Positions 27,845 to 36,923 of a stretch of 64,000 nucleotides of DNA are shown here, one piece after another (position 1 is the stretch's first letter; each line of letters opens with the position of its first letter). This DNA is from Nocardioides sp. JS614 (lineage in GTDB: Bacteria; Actinomycetota; Actinomycetes; Propionibacteriales; Nocardioidaceae), in contig NC_008699.1 in assembly GCF_000015265.1 (NCBI RefSeq), positions 3,906,001 through 3,970,000 on the forward strand, written 5' to 3'. The notes under the pieces were generated by a model. It saw only the letters and a program-made list of their open reading frames with translations, made no database searches and had not been told where the DNA came from. A program made the translations under genes and the position numbers.

Positions 27845-29263
27845 GTGGTCTCACCGATCGACCCGACGGCTACCGGCTTCCTGCTCGCCGAGAACCGCAG
27901 CATGCCGATGCACGTGGGCGGCCTGCAGCTGTTCGAGAAGCCGGAGGGCGCCGGGCGCGACTACGGCCGGGTGATGTACGAGGCGATGCGCGACGTCTCC
28001 GAGGTCGCGCCGCTGTTCATCAAGCGGCCGCACCGGTCGGTGGCGACCGCCGGGCAGCTCGTCTGGGTCGAGGACGAGCAGTTCGACATCGAGCACCACG
28101 TGCGGCACAGCGCGCTGCCCAAGCCCGGCCGGATCCGCGAGCTCCTGGACCTGGCCGGCCGGCTGCACAGCACCCGCCTGGCCTGGGAGCGGCCGCTGTG
28201 GGAGGCGCACGTCATCGAAGGCCTGCGCGACGGCCGGGTGGCGCTCTACACCAAGACGCACCACGCGCTGGTGGACGGCATCTCGGCAATGCGGCTGCTG
28301 CAGGGCGTGCTCACCACGGACCCCGACCAGCGCGACATGCCCGCGCCCTGGGACGCGGGCACCCGCCGCAACCAGGCCGCCGCGGCGGCCGGGGGCAGCA
28401 GCCCGGGTCTCGCCGAGCTGCCGGCCCACGTCGTCCGCCAGGCGCTGAGCCAGGGGCTGGGCATCGCCGCCGAGGCCGCAGGGCTGCCCGGCGCGCTGGT
28501 GCGCACCCTCAGCAAGGGCGTTCGCAACGAGACGTCCGCGATCTCCCTCCACGCGCCACGCACCCTGTTCAACCAGAAGATCACCGGGTCCCGCCGGTTC
28601 GCCGCCCAGGACTGGCCGATCGAGCGGCTCCGCGCGATCGGCAAGGCCACCGGCACCACGATCAACGACGTGGTGCTCGCGATGTGCAGCGGCGCGGTCC
28701 GCGCCTACCTGCTCGAACACGAGGCACTTCCCGAGGCGCCCCTGGTCGCGATGGTGCCGGTCGGACTCAAGGCCAAGGAGTCGAACATCGCCTCGATCGA
28801 CGGCGGCAACGCCATCGGCGCGGTCATGTGCCGGCTCGGCACCGACCTGGTCGACCCCGCGGACCGGCTCCGCGCGATCCACCGGTCGATGAAGGACGGC
28901 AAGGACGCGCTGTCGAGCATGACGCCCACCCAGATCCTGGTGATGAGCGCCCTCGGGCAGGCCCCGGCGATCGTCGCGCCGATGCTCCGCATGCAGGGCA
29001 TCGTGCGGCCGCCGTACAACCTGATCATCAGCAACGTGCCGGGCCCGCGCACCACCCACTACTGGAACGGCGCGAGGCTGGTCGGCACCTACCCGCTCTC
29101 GATCCCGATCAACGGGATGGCGTTGAACATCACCTGCACGTCGTACGACGGCAACATGGCCTTCGGGCTGATCGGCTGCCGCCGGACCGTCCCCCACCTG
29201 CAGCGGCTGCTCACCCACCTCGACGACGAGGTCCGGGCGTTGGAGAAGGCGGCCGGGGTCTAG
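27845..29263 (+). CDS. Wax ester synthase/diacylglycerol acyltransferase (WS/DGAT)
   Basis: Acyl-CoA-dependent acyltransferase that makes storage triacylglycerols or wax esters. The catalytic motif HHxxxDG is present as HHALVDG near residue 139. Other family segments are SPIDPTATGFLLAENRSMPMH at the N-terminus (read in two parts) and the C-terminal ISNVPGPRTTHYWNGARL. Length (472 aa) is normal. GTG 27845 follows GTGGGGGAC, a usable ribosome site. Its TAG stop overlaps the convergent methyltransferase stop in the tetranucleotide CTAG. Confidence 0.93.
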   Translation: MVSPIDPTATGFLLAENRSMPMHVGGLQLFEKPEGAGRDYGRVMYEAMRDVSEVAPLFIKRPHRSVATAGQLVWVEDEQFDIEHHVRHSALPKPGRIRELLDLAGRLHSTRLAWERPLWEAHVIEGLRDGRVALYTKTHHALVDGISAMRLLQGVLTTDPDQRDMPAPWDAGTRRNQAAAAAGGSSPGLAELPAHVVRQALSQGLGIAAEAAGLPGALVRTLSKGVRNETSAISLHAPRTLFNQKITGSRRFAAQDWPIERLRAIGKATGTTINDVVLAMCSGAVRAYLLEHEALPEAPLVAMVPVGLKAKESNIASIDGGNAIGAVMCRLGTDLVDPADRLRAIHRSMKDGKDALSSMTPTQILVMSALGQAPAIVAPMLRMQGIVRPPYNLIISNVPGPRTTHYWNGARLVGTYPLSIPINGMALNITCTSYDGNMAFGLIGCRRTVPHLQRLLTHLDDEVRALEKAAGV

Positions 29264-30438
29264 AGCCGGACCTCCTCGAACCCACCGCCGACCCGCTCAG
29301 CGACCGCCCGCAGCCGGGCGCGGGTGATGTCGGCGACGGTGCGCAGTCCCGCGTTGCGGGCGTTGGAGCCCTCGCGGGTCGGCTCCGCGGAGTTGATGCT
29401 GACGCAACGGCGGGTGCCGCCGTCGGCGGCGTTCTGCAGCGCGACGGCGTGACCGGTGGTGCCGCTGCCTGCGAAGAAGTCGAGCACGACCGCGTCGCCG
29501 GGCATGGTGCCGAGGATCCGGCGGAGCAGGCCGGTCGGCTTCGGCGACTCGAAGACGTGCCCGACGACCTCCTTGAGCTCGGCGACCGCCGTGTCGGTGG
29601 ACCCGACCTCCTCGGCGAGCCAGATCGTGCGCAGCTTCTTGCGCCGCACGCCCGGGACGCCACCGGCGGCGACGGGGTGCAGCCAGTCCTTCTGGAACAC
29701 GTCGACCCGCTCCCCCAGGCGCCCCTTCACCCGGCGGCACACGAGGTCGTCGGGCCGCTGGTCGATCAGCGGCCGGCTCCACCGCCACACCGCCGGCGTA
29801 CCGTCGCCGAACACCGGCCCGATCTCGACGGCCCCCTCGAACGGCACGGTCGCGACCCGGCCCGTCTGGGGGTCGCCCCACACCGTGAAGTGCAGGGTAC
29901 GCGCGGTGACCGGGTTGAACTTCTTGTTGGTGTTGCGAAGCGGCAGCTGCCGGTACCGCCGGCCATCCGCGCTCTCCAACGGGAAGTCGCTCGGGTCGAC
30001 GGTCTCGTGGGTCGCCGCGTCGAGGACCGTACGACGGGCGTCGCGGGCGTACACGAGCAGGTACTCGTGGCTGGTGGCGAAACCCCTGCCGAGCTGGCGC
30101 CCCTTCGGGTTGAGGTTCACCACGACCTGGGCGAGCAGGTTCTGCTCGCCGTACACCTCGTCCATCAGCAACCGGAGATGGGCGACCTCGTGGTCGTCGA
30201 TGCTGACGAAGATCGCGCCGGTCTCGGCGAGCACCTCGCGCGCGGCCGTCAGTCGCGGGCGCATCATCTCCACCCACGCGGCGTGGCAGCGGAAGTCGTC
30301 GTGGTAGGCGAAGTCGTTGCCGGTGTTGTACGGCGGGTCGATGTAGACCAGGTCGACCGGCCGGCCGACCAGCTCCGGCACCCGGGGTAGCACGTCGAGG
30401 TTGTCGCCCTCGACGAAGACGTTCCACGGCTGGCCCAC
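29260..30438 (-). CDS. Orphan DNA methyltransferase, beta-class (type III Mod-like)
   Basis: AdoMet-dependent DNA amino-methyltransferase of 392 residues. Motif IV, DPPYNTGNDFAY, is at about residue 37 and precedes motif I, FFAGSGTTGHAV, near 335, which is beta-class order. The middle holds the target-recognition region. It is shorter than a full type III Mod subunit and no Res, type II endonuclease or specificity gene is near, so it is probably solitary. The start GTG 30438 leaves only a short gap to the divergent protease gene; a longer open frame upstream is not supported. Confidence 0.88.
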   Translation of the reverse strand: MGQPWNVFVEGDNLDVLPRVPELVGRPVDLVYIDPPYNTGNDFAYHDDFRCHAAWVEMMRPRLTAAREVLAETGAIFVSIDDHEVAHLRLLMDEVYGEQNLLAQVVVNLNPKGRQLGRGFATSHEYLLVYARDARRTVLDAATHETVDPSDFPLESADGRRYRQLPLRNTNKKFNPVTARTLHFTVWGDPQTGRVATVPFEGAVEIGPVFGDGTPAVWRWSRPLIDQRPDDLVCRRVKGRLGERVDVFQKDWLHPVAAGGVPGVRRKKLRTIWLAEEVGSTDTAVAELKEVVGHVFESPKPTGLLRRILGTMPGDAVVLDFFAGSGTTGHAVALQNAADGGTRRCVSINSAEPTREGSNARNAGLRTVADITRARLRAVAERVGGGFEEVRL

Positions 30439-30528
30439 GGCCCGACAGTAGTGGCGCAGGCGCGCCCGAAGATGGGCGAAACGCCCCCGGCAGGCCCGCG
30501 GAGGCCCGAGAATCGCCGCGTGTTCCGC

Positions 30529-31362
30529 ATGCTCTCGGCACAGCTGGCGCGGCGCCGCCATGCCCGGGAGCTGCGTCGGCTGCTGCGTGACCTCGACCGG
30601 CTGGAGCGGCGCCGGCGTCGTACGCACCGGATCGCGCCCCGCGCCCGCACGTCCGTCTCGCTGCTGCTCGCGGTCGCGCTTGCGGCTCTGGTCGTCGCCT
30701 TCAACCCGACGTCGACCGGTGAGCGGCTGCGCGCGACGCTCGGCATCGGCCAGGACCTCACGTTCACGATCACCGACACCGGCGGTGCCGGCTACACGTT
30801 CGCGATGCTGCAGCCCGACGGCGTCGGCCCGGTGACCTGGGACCGCTGTCGCGAGATCCCCTACGTGGTCAACCCCGAGGGCGCGCCGGCCGGGCACCTG
30901 GAGACGGTCGCGGCCGCGGCCGAGGACCTCGCGGACGCCAGCGGGCTGCGGTTCCGGTACGACGGCACCACCGACGACCGCCGCCTCGAGGACCGGGCCG
31001 GGCCGTTCGGGTCGACGGCCCCCGTGCTGGTCGCCTGGGCGACTCCCGAGGAGGTGCCCGCCCTGGCGGGCGACGTCGCCGGCGTCGGCGGCGCCGAGGC
31101 GCGGCCGGTGACGCCGGACCGGCTCGCCTTCGTCACCGGGATGGTCGCCCTGGACCGGGACGCGTTCGCCGCGATGGCGGCGCGCCCCGACGGGGCAGCG
31201 CTGCAGCGCGCGGTGGTCGAGCACGAGCTCGCCCACGTGCTCGGGCTGGGCCACGTGGACGACCCGGCCCAGCTGATGTACGCCGAGACCACCGGTCAGC
31301 GGCGCCTCGCCCCCGGCGACCGCGACGGACTGGCGGTGCTGGGCTCCGGTCCCTGCCAGTGA
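30529..31362 (+). CDS. Matrixin-like zinc metalloprotease, membrane-anchored
   Basis: Protein of about 277 residues from ATG 30529, with GTG 30520 or 30451 as alternatives. An Arg-rich cytoplasmic head is followed by one membrane helix (VSLLLAVALAALVVAF) and an extracytoplasmic domain. The zinc-binding motif HExxHxxGxxH is complete as HELAHVLGLGH, with a Met-turn-like LMYAE downstream; both fit the matrixin/astacin metzincins. It probably cleaves exported proteins. Family II palindromic repeat copy A lies 10 bases after the stop. Confidence 0.83.
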   Translation: MLSAQLARRRHARELRRLLRDLDRLERRRRRTHRIAPRARTSVSLLLAVALAALVVAFNPTSTGERLRATLGIGQDLTFTITDTGGAGYTFAMLQPDGVGPVTWDRCREIPYVVNPEGAPAGHLETVAAAAEDLADASGLRFRYDGTTDDRRLEDRAGPFGSTAPVLVAWATPEEVPALAGDVAGVGGAEARPVTPDRLAFVTGMVALDRDAFAAMAARPDGAALQRAVVEHELAHVLGLGHVDDPAQLMYAETTGQRRLAPGDRDGLAVLGSGPCQ

Positions 31363-31371
31363 GCGGCGCGC

Positions 31372-31462
31372 GAGTTTCATCGGCCGGCCGACAAACGTCG
31401 TGCTTGGACGATGCAGTTTCATCGTCCAGGCTCGAGTTTCATCGGCCGGCCGATGAAACTCG
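31372..31462. repeat. Dispersed structured repeat, family II, copy A
   Basis: A 91-bp element: GAGTTTCATCGGCCGGCCGA, then a small hairpin GGACGATGcagtttCATCGTCC, then a perfect 30-bp palindrome starting CGAGTTTCATCGGCC at 31433. Eighty of 91 positions match 50870-50960. It follows the protease gene and precedes the exported hydrolase on the same strand. No gene can be read through it. Confidence 0.78.
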
Positions 31463-31526
31463 CCGGGACGTTCAACCCGTGGTGACCCGTCAGTAACCTG
31501 AGGCCCGCTCCGGGCGTTGTCCTCAC

Positions 31527-33086
31527 ATGCTGCGCACCGCACTCCGCGCCACGATGGCCGCCGGGCTGGCCGCCACGATGGCCGCCGGCACCCTCCTCGC
31601 CGCACCGGTCACGCCTGCGGCGGTGGCCAAGCCGGTCGCCACGACGACCGACGGCTGCCTGAGCAGCGTCCCCGACCCGGGCACCACCGCGCCGGTCCAG
31701 ATCTGCTACACGGTGTTCCGCCCGGCGGGCGCCTCCCGCCGGCACCCGGTGCCGATGCTCATGCACAGCCACGGCTGGGGCGGCTCGCGGGCCACCGAGC
31801 CGGCCGAGCTCTCGACGTACCTGGAGGCCGGCTACGGCGTGCTCTCCTTCGACCAGCGCGGCTTCGGCGAGAGCGGCGGCCACGCGTACGTCGAGAACCC
31901 CGCCGTCGAGGGCCACGACGTGCGGGCGCTGGTGCGGCTGGTCGGCCGGCTGCCGTGGGTCCGCCAGGACGGGCCCGGCGACCCGCGGATGGGTGCGATC
32001 GGCGGCAGCTACGGCGGCGGCTACCAGTTCCTGACCGCCTTCGAGGAGCTCCGGGTCACCGGGAAGCCGGTGCTCGACGCCCTCGCCCCCGAGATCACCT
32101 GGAACGACCTCAGCGACAGCCTCGCGCCCGACGGCGTGGTCCGCACCGCCTGGGCGGTCGCGCTCAGCGCCGGCGCGGTCCCGTCCGACGCGCTTCCTCC
32201 CAACGTCTACAAGGCCCTCGTGGAGGGGGCGGCCACCGGCTTCTGGCCGGACGGCTCGGTGCCCGGCACCGAGGACATGGCGACGTTCTTCCGCGCCAAC
32301 GGCCCGAAGTGGCACGTCGAGCACGGGCGCTGGCTCGACATCCCGGTGCTGCTGGGCCAGGGCACCACGGACTCGCTGTTCCCGCTCCAGCAGGGGCTGG
32401 CGAACTGGCGGACCGCGCTGACCCCGCAGGCCCGCCGGCACAGCATCTTCGTGGCCTACAACGGCGGCCACGTGCTGCCCGCGGTGCTGCCCAGCGGCGT
32501 GAGCGTCGACTCCGACCCGTGCAGCCGGCAGCTGGCCGGGGGCAGCTTCGCCGACCTGACCGTGCGGTTCTTCGACGAGCAGCTGCGCGGGCGCGACACC
32601 GGGCTGCACGGCTACGGCAAGTACCACCTCGCCACCCCCGACAGCACCTGCACGACGGTCGCGTCGGTCGCCGCGAACACCTCGTACGACGTCGGCACGG
32701 TCGCCACGCCCGAGACCGGCGGCGCGCCGCTGGCCTACGAGGTCGCCGCCGGGCCGATCCGGGTCGCGGGGACGCCGTACCTCACCGGCACCCTGACCGC
32801 GCTCGGCGCCAACAACCGGGCGTTCTACGGCCTGGCGGTCGGTACCTCGCCGGCGGACGCGCACCTGGTGCAGAACAACGTGCTGCCGCTGAACACCCTC
32901 GAGCCGGTGGTCGGTCAACCGTGGCACCTGGCGCTGCCCTCGGTGGCGGTCGACGTGCCGGCCGGGCAGTCGCTCTACGTGATCGCCAGCCCGCTCAGCG
33001 ACACCTTCGTGGGGATGGGCAGCCGGACCCCGGGCGCGGTGCTGCTCGAGGACACGGTGGCCCACCTCCCCATCGTCGGCAGGTGA
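31527..33086 (+). CDS. Exported alpha/beta hydrolase, CocE/NonD (S15 peptidase) type
   Basis: 519-residue secreted hydrolase. The signal peptide (about 1-28) has several Ala/Met/Gly repeats encoded by ATGGCCGCCGG units and ends near LLAAPVTPA. The nucleophile elbow is GGSYGG near residue 157; the acid is probably in QGTTDSLFP and the His in NGGHVLP. The C-terminal beta-sandwich of about 150 residues is typical of CocE and X-Pro dipeptidyl peptidases, so an ester or peptide substrate outside the cell is likely. Confidence 0.85.
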   Translation: MLRTALRATMAAGLAATMAAGTLLAAPVTPAAVAKPVATTTDGCLSSVPDPGTTAPVQICYTVFRPAGASRRHPVPMLMHSHGWGGSRATEPAELSTYLEAGYGVLSFDQRGFGESGGHAYVENPAVEGHDVRALVRLVGRLPWVRQDGPGDPRMGAIGGSYGGGYQFLTAFEELRVTGKPVLDALAPEITWNDLSDSLAPDGVVRTAWAVALSAGAVPSDALPPNVYKALVEGAATGFWPDGSVPGTEDMATFFRANGPKWHVEHGRWLDIPVLLGQGTTDSLFPLQQGLANWRTALTPQARRHSIFVAYNGGHVLPAVLPSGVSVDSDPCSRQLAGGSFADLTVRFFDEQLRGRDTGLHGYGKYHLATPDSTCTTVASVAANTSYDVGTVATPETGGAPLAYEVAAGPIRVAGTPYLTGTLTALGANNRAFYGLAVGTSPADAHLVQNNVLPLNTLEPVVGQPWHLALPSVAVDVPAGQSLYVIASPLSDTFVGMGSRTPGAVLLEDTVAHLPIVGR

Positions 33087-33105
33087 GGCGCTTAGCCTTG
33101 TAGAG

Positions 33106-34368
33106 GTGCGTACCCGTCTCCTCTCGGTCAGTCTTGCCGCCTGCCTGCTCGCGGCCACGGGGCCCGCTCTCGCGGGCGACCCGGGCAGCGACGCGTCGGC
33201 GGCCGGCCAAGCGGTCGCGCGCGGTGGACACGGGAACCGCCCCGACGTCCCCCGCACGCTGCACCCGCAACACACCTCGGGGGGCGAGGAGGGTGAGGTC
33301 GCGGCGGCGCTGCCGTCGATGCGCCGCACGGCCAGCCAGAACTGGCGGACCAGCTGGCAGGTCGCCCCGGGCGTGAAGTTCACCCGCTGGAGCCAGACCG
33401 ACGCGCGCGGACCGATCGTCGCGCACCTGCTCACGATCGACCCGAAGACACCGGGGCTGCGCATCGACTACGCCAGCATGGGCGCCGTACGTCGCGTCGC
33501 GCCGGTCCGCGACATCCTCGCCGTCGACAACGCCGTCGCCGGCGTCAACGGCGACTTCTACGACATCGGCCACACCGGCGCCCCCCTCGGCCTGGGCAAG
33601 GACCGGCAGCGCGGGCTGCTGCACGCCCGGGAGGACGGCTGGAACAAGGCGTTCTTCATCAATCGCCACGGTCGGGCCGGCATCGGCGACCTGCCGATGA
33701 CGGCGCGCGTGCTCTACCACCCGAAGCTGAAGGTCACGAACCTGAACTCGCCCTTCGTGATGCCGGGCGGCATCGGCATCTACACCCCGCGATGGGGCCG
33801 CACCGCCGGGTACGGCGTCACCCAGGGCCAGACCGAGCGGGTGCGCGCGGTGACCGTCGTCAACGGCCGGGTGCGGACCAACCGCGCGAAGCTCAGCCAC
33901 GACCAGCCGATCAAGGGCCTGCTGTTCATCGGCCGCGGCGAGGGCGCCAAGGTGCTGCGCAAGCTGCCCAAGCACACCCGGATCAAGGTCCGATGGTCGC
34001 TCCAGGGACGCCCGCAGATGGCCATCAGCGGGAACAACTTCCTGGTCCACGACGGCATCATCCGCGCGATCGACGACCGCGAGATGCACCCGCGCACCGC
34101 GGTCGGAGTCGACTCCGACACCGGCGAGGTGCTGCTGCTGGTCGTCGACGGCCGCCAGGCCGACAGCCGCGGCTACACGATGGTGGAGCTCGCGAACCTG
34201 ATGGTCGACCTGGGTGCCGACGAGGCCGTGAACCTCGACGGTGGCGGCTCGTCGACGATGGTCGGCAAGAACCGCAGGGGGAAGGTGGCGGTCCTCAACG
34301 ACCCCTCCGACGGCTTCCAGCGCTGGGTCGCGAACGCGATCGAGGTGACCTACTCCCCGCCGTCCTGA
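33106..34368 (+). CDS. Exported phosphodiester glycosidase-family protein (NAGPA-like)
   Basis: 420-residue secreted protein from GTG 33106, with a signal peptide ending ATGPALAG. The NAGPA/DUF2233 domain is clear: AGVNGDFYDIGHTGAPLG near residue 145, MPGGIGIYTPRWG, and the hallmark NLDGGGSSTMV near 377. Family members cleave a phosphodiester-linked GlcNAc or act on cell-wall glycans. The last 19 bases overlap the convergent lipoprotein gene. Confidence 0.88.
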   Translation: MRTRLLSVSLAACLLAATGPALAGDPGSDASAAGQAVARGGHGNRPDVPRTLHPQHTSGGEEGEVAAALPSMRRTASQNWRTSWQVAPGVKFTRWSQTDARGPIVAHLLTIDPKTPGLRIDYASMGAVRRVAPVRDILAVDNAVAGVNGDFYDIGHTGAPLGLGKDRQRGLLHAREDGWNKAFFINRHGRAGIGDLPMTARVLYHPKLKVTNLNSPFVMPGGIGIYTPRWGRTAGYGVTQGQTERVRAVTVVNGRVRTNRAKLSHDQPIKGLLFIGRGEGAKVLRKLPKHTRIKVRWSLQGRPQMAISGNNFLVHDGIIRAIDDREMHPRTAVGVDSDTGEVLLLVVDGRQADSRGYTMVELANLMVDLGADEAVNLDGGGSSTMVGKNRRGKVAVLNDPSDGFQRWVANAIEVTYSPPS

Positions 34369-34799
34369 GGAACGGCCGCGAGTGCCACCGTCGTCACGGG
34401 CGCGAAGCACTCCTGCCGCGGCGACGGCACCCGCGCAGGCACGAAGGTCGTGGCGGCCCCCTCGCCCACGACGTCGACGTCCGGAGGTACGTCGCAGCCG
34501 ACGGCGACGACCGCCGCGACGAGCTGGGCGTCGGGCGGGACCTCGAACCCGGTCGCCGCGCTCGCGACCTTGCCGGCCAGCGGGCCACGGAACCCGCCTG
34601 CGTACGCCCGGATCGCCGCCCGCCCGTCGAGCACCGTCACGCCGTCGGCGACCTGGCCGCCGGCCGCCGTGCCGGAGACGAGGGTGACCTCCGGCGCCGG
34701 CGGGTCGCCGATCGCGGAGACCCCCTCGTCGTCCCCGCACGCAGCCGCCCCGAGCGGGAGCGCGAGCACCAGCAGCGTCGTTCCGAGAATCCGTCGCAT
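34350..34799 (-). CDS. Small lipoprotein of unknown function, 149 aa
   Basis: Signal peptide MRRILGTTLLVLALPLG ends at the lipobox GAAAC, giving an anchored protein of about 128 residues. The mature part is Val/Ala/Gly-rich and probably beta-structured, with Cys residues in VGCDVPP and RQECFAP that could pair. No family recognised. It overlaps the convergent glycosidase gene by 19 bases. Confidence 0.68.
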   Translation of the reverse strand: MRRILGTTLLVLALPLGAAACGDDEGVSAIGDPPAPEVTLVSGTAAGGQVADGVTVLDGRAAIRAYAGGFRGPLAGKVASAATGFEVPPDAQLVAAVVAVGCDVPPDVDVVGEGAATTFVPARVPSPRQECFAPVTTVALAAVPQDGGE

Positions 34800-34855
34800 G
34801 ACGATGGGACGGGAGCCGCCCGCGCGGGGTTCCGACCGCGTGGCAGGCTTCGGGC

Positions 34856-35422
34856 GTGCCTCGCTTCACCCGTGCCGAGCTCGAGTCCTTCCGCGACGCC
34901 GAGGTGCCCGACCTGGTCGGCCCCGGGCTGAAGCTGCTGTTCGTCGGCATCAACCCCGGCCTGTGGACCGCCGCGACCCGGACGCACTTCGCGCACCCGG
35001 CGAACCGCTTCTACCCCGCGCTGCTGCAGGCGGGCATCATCACCGAGCCGATCAGCCCGTCGGCCGGCATGACCGACGAGGACCGCGACCGGCTGCGCGC
35101 CCGCGGGCTCGGCATCACCAACCTGGTCCGCCGCGCGACCGCGCGGGCCGCCGAGCTCGGCGACGAGGAGCTGCGCGCAGGCGGGCTCGAGCTGGTCGAG
35201 ACGGTACGCCGCACGACGCCCCGCGTGGTCGCCATCGCCGGCATCACCGCCTACCGGGCCGCGTTCGGCGCCCGGCGCGCCGTGCTCGGCCGCCAGCCGG
35301 AGCCGCTCGCGGGCGCCGAGCTCTGGATCGTCCCGAACCCGAGCGGCCTGAACGCCCACGAGACGATCGCGTCCCTGGCCGTGGCGTACGCCGAGGCCGC
35401 CCGCGCTGCCGGCGTGATCTGA
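34856..35422 (+). CDS. mug: G/U(T) mismatch-specific DNA glycosylase
   Basis: Mug/TDG-family uracil-DNA glycosylase, 188 aa. The active-site segment is LLFVGINPGLWTAATRTHFA near residue 23, with Asn in GINPG as the water-positioning residue. The second family motif is PNPSGLNAHE near residue 160. It removes uracil or thymine opposite G. The start is a GTG; no closer start fits the conserved N-terminus. Confidence 0.93.
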   Translation: MPRFTRAELESFRDAEVPDLVGPGLKLLFVGINPGLWTAATRTHFAHPANRFYPALLQAGIITEPISPSAGMTDEDRDRLRARGLGITNLVRRATARAAELGDEELRAGGLELVETVRRTTPRVVAIAGITAYRAAFGARRAVLGRQPEPLAGAELWIVPNPSGLNAHETIASLAVAYAEAARAAGVI

Positions 35423-35459
35423 GCCCGGCCGCAGTCGCCGGACGTGCCATCGTGGACAC

Positions 35460-36380
35460 ATGAGCGAGTCGCCCCCCACCGCACCGCCCGTCGTCGTGGT
35501 CACCGGCGCCAACGGCCTGGTGGGATCCCACGTCTGCGCGGCGCTCGCCGAGCGCGGTGCGACGGTCCGTGCCGTCGTACGCCGTCCGGGAGCGGCACCC
35601 GACCTCGCCGATGTCGAGGAGTGGGCCGGGGAGTTCGGTGACGCGGGGTTCGCCGCAGCGGTGACCGCAGGGGCGAGCGCGGCCGTCACGACCGTGCACC
35701 CGATGGGTTCGGACCTCGAGACCCAGCGGCGGGTCGGTGTCGAGGCGACCGGGACGTTCGCGCGCGCGGCCGCCGCTGCCGGCGTCGGGCGGCTGGTGCA
35801 CCTCTCGACGGCGGCCGTCTACGACCGCTCACCCGGCCGCGGCGACGTCGACGAGGCGTCCGCGCTGGTGGGTGACGACGCGAACGACTACGCCGTCACC
35901 AAGCGCGACACCGACGCGGTGCTCCTGGCCGTGGCCGGCCCGACCAGGGTCCTGTTGCGACCGCCCGCGGTCCTGGGTGGCGGCGAGACGTCGGTGTGGA
36001 ACACGCTGCGCCCGGCGCAGCTGCGCGCCGACGAGGCGGCCCGGCACGCGGTGCCCGAGCAGACCTTCTCGTGGGTCCACGTGCTCGACCTGGCGGCGTT
36101 CGCCGCCGATCTGGCCGCGGGCCGGATCGCGAACGCGACAGCTCCCGACGACGGCCCGGTCGCCGGCGGCTGCACCGCCGTCAACGTAGCGGCCGAGCCG
36201 GGCACCGCGCGCGACTACTTCGAGACGGTCACCCGGGCCCTCGGGGTCGACGCGACCTGGGACGACGCCCCGGCGTGGACCGGCCGGATCCTCGCCGGCC
36301 GGGCCCAGCGCTGGGGCTGGACGCCCACGGTCGACCTCGCCACCGCCCTCGCCGAGATCGACGCCGGCCTGCGTGCCTGA
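35460..36380 (+). CDS. NAD-dependent epimerase/dehydratase-family protein
   Basis: Extended SDR of 306 residues. The Rossmann motif is VVTGANGLVGSHVCAAL and the catalytic YxxxK appears as YAVTK near residue 145, with Ser/Thr in HLSTAAVYD. It resembles 3-beta-hydroxysteroid dehydrogenase/UDP-sugar epimerase relatives; substrate not assignable. It stands alone, 37 bases after mug. Confidence 0.85.
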   Translation: MSESPPTAPPVVVVTGANGLVGSHVCAALAERGATVRAVVRRPGAAPDLADVEEWAGEFGDAGFAAAVTAGASAAVTTVHPMGSDLETQRRVGVEATGTFARAAAAAGVGRLVHLSTAAVYDRSPGRGDVDEASALVGDDANDYAVTKRDTDAVLLAVAGPTRVLLRPPAVLGGGETSVWNTLRPAQLRADEAARHAVPEQTFSWVHVLDLAAFAADLAAGRIANATAPDDGPVAGGCTAVNVAAEPGTARDYFETVTRALGVDATWDDAPAWTGRILAGRAQRWGWTPTVDLATALAEIDAGLRA

Positions 36381-36389
36381 CCGGGCCGC

Positions 36390-36776
36390 TCACCACTCGT
36401 AGCGCAGCGACCACCAGTGCTTGCCCTGGTCGGGCCGGCGGTGCCAGCCGGCCCGGACCAGCTCCGCGTCGAGCTCCTCGAGGCGCTGCCGGGCCAGGTG
36501 GGTCCACTTGTCGTCGGTGTCGTCGTCCAGGTCCTGGAACGGGACCAGGGGGAACCGGTCGCTGGAGCCGGCGTGCTCGACCTCGGCGTGCTCACCGCCC
36601 GGCGCGGCGGCGACGAAGCGGTAGACCGGGCCACCGCCGGCGCTCATGACCGCACCGAACAGCGCGCTCTTCCACGAGTGGCGACCCACCTCCTCGAGCT
36701 GGATCTGGATCATCCCTTCGGGCGGCTCGGCGATCTCCACGAGGCCGTCGAGGTCGGATCGCTGCCATGACGTCAT
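36390..36776 (-). CDS. Hypothetical protein, 128 aa
   Basis: Small soluble protein with an acidic centre (PFQDLDDDTDDKW) and a Trp-rich end (GKHWWSLRYEW). ATG 36776 is preferred because GAGGGA lies nine bases upstream; GTG 36785 would be too close to it. The start codon sits in a perfect 16-bp palindrome (GCCATGACGTCATGGC, 36764-36779). No family recognised. Convergent with the epimerase gene. Confidence 0.65.
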   Translation of the reverse strand: MTSWQRSDLDGLVEIAEPPEGMIQIQLEEVGRHSWKSALFGAVMSAGGGPVYRFVAAAPGGEHAEVEHAGSSDRFPLVPFQDLDDDTDDKWTHLARQRLEELDAELVRAGWHRRPDQGKHWWSLRYEW

Positions 36777-36923
36777 GGCGCTCACTCCCTCTCTCGTCGT
36801 TCATCGTGGCGGTGCCGGCCCGGCGCGGCTAGAGCAATTCGTCCCACCGGCCCGACGGCATCTCGACAGGCGCCGAGCCGCTGCCCCGGGCCCCCAGATG
36901 CAGGAGAGCCGGGCCGCCGAGGG

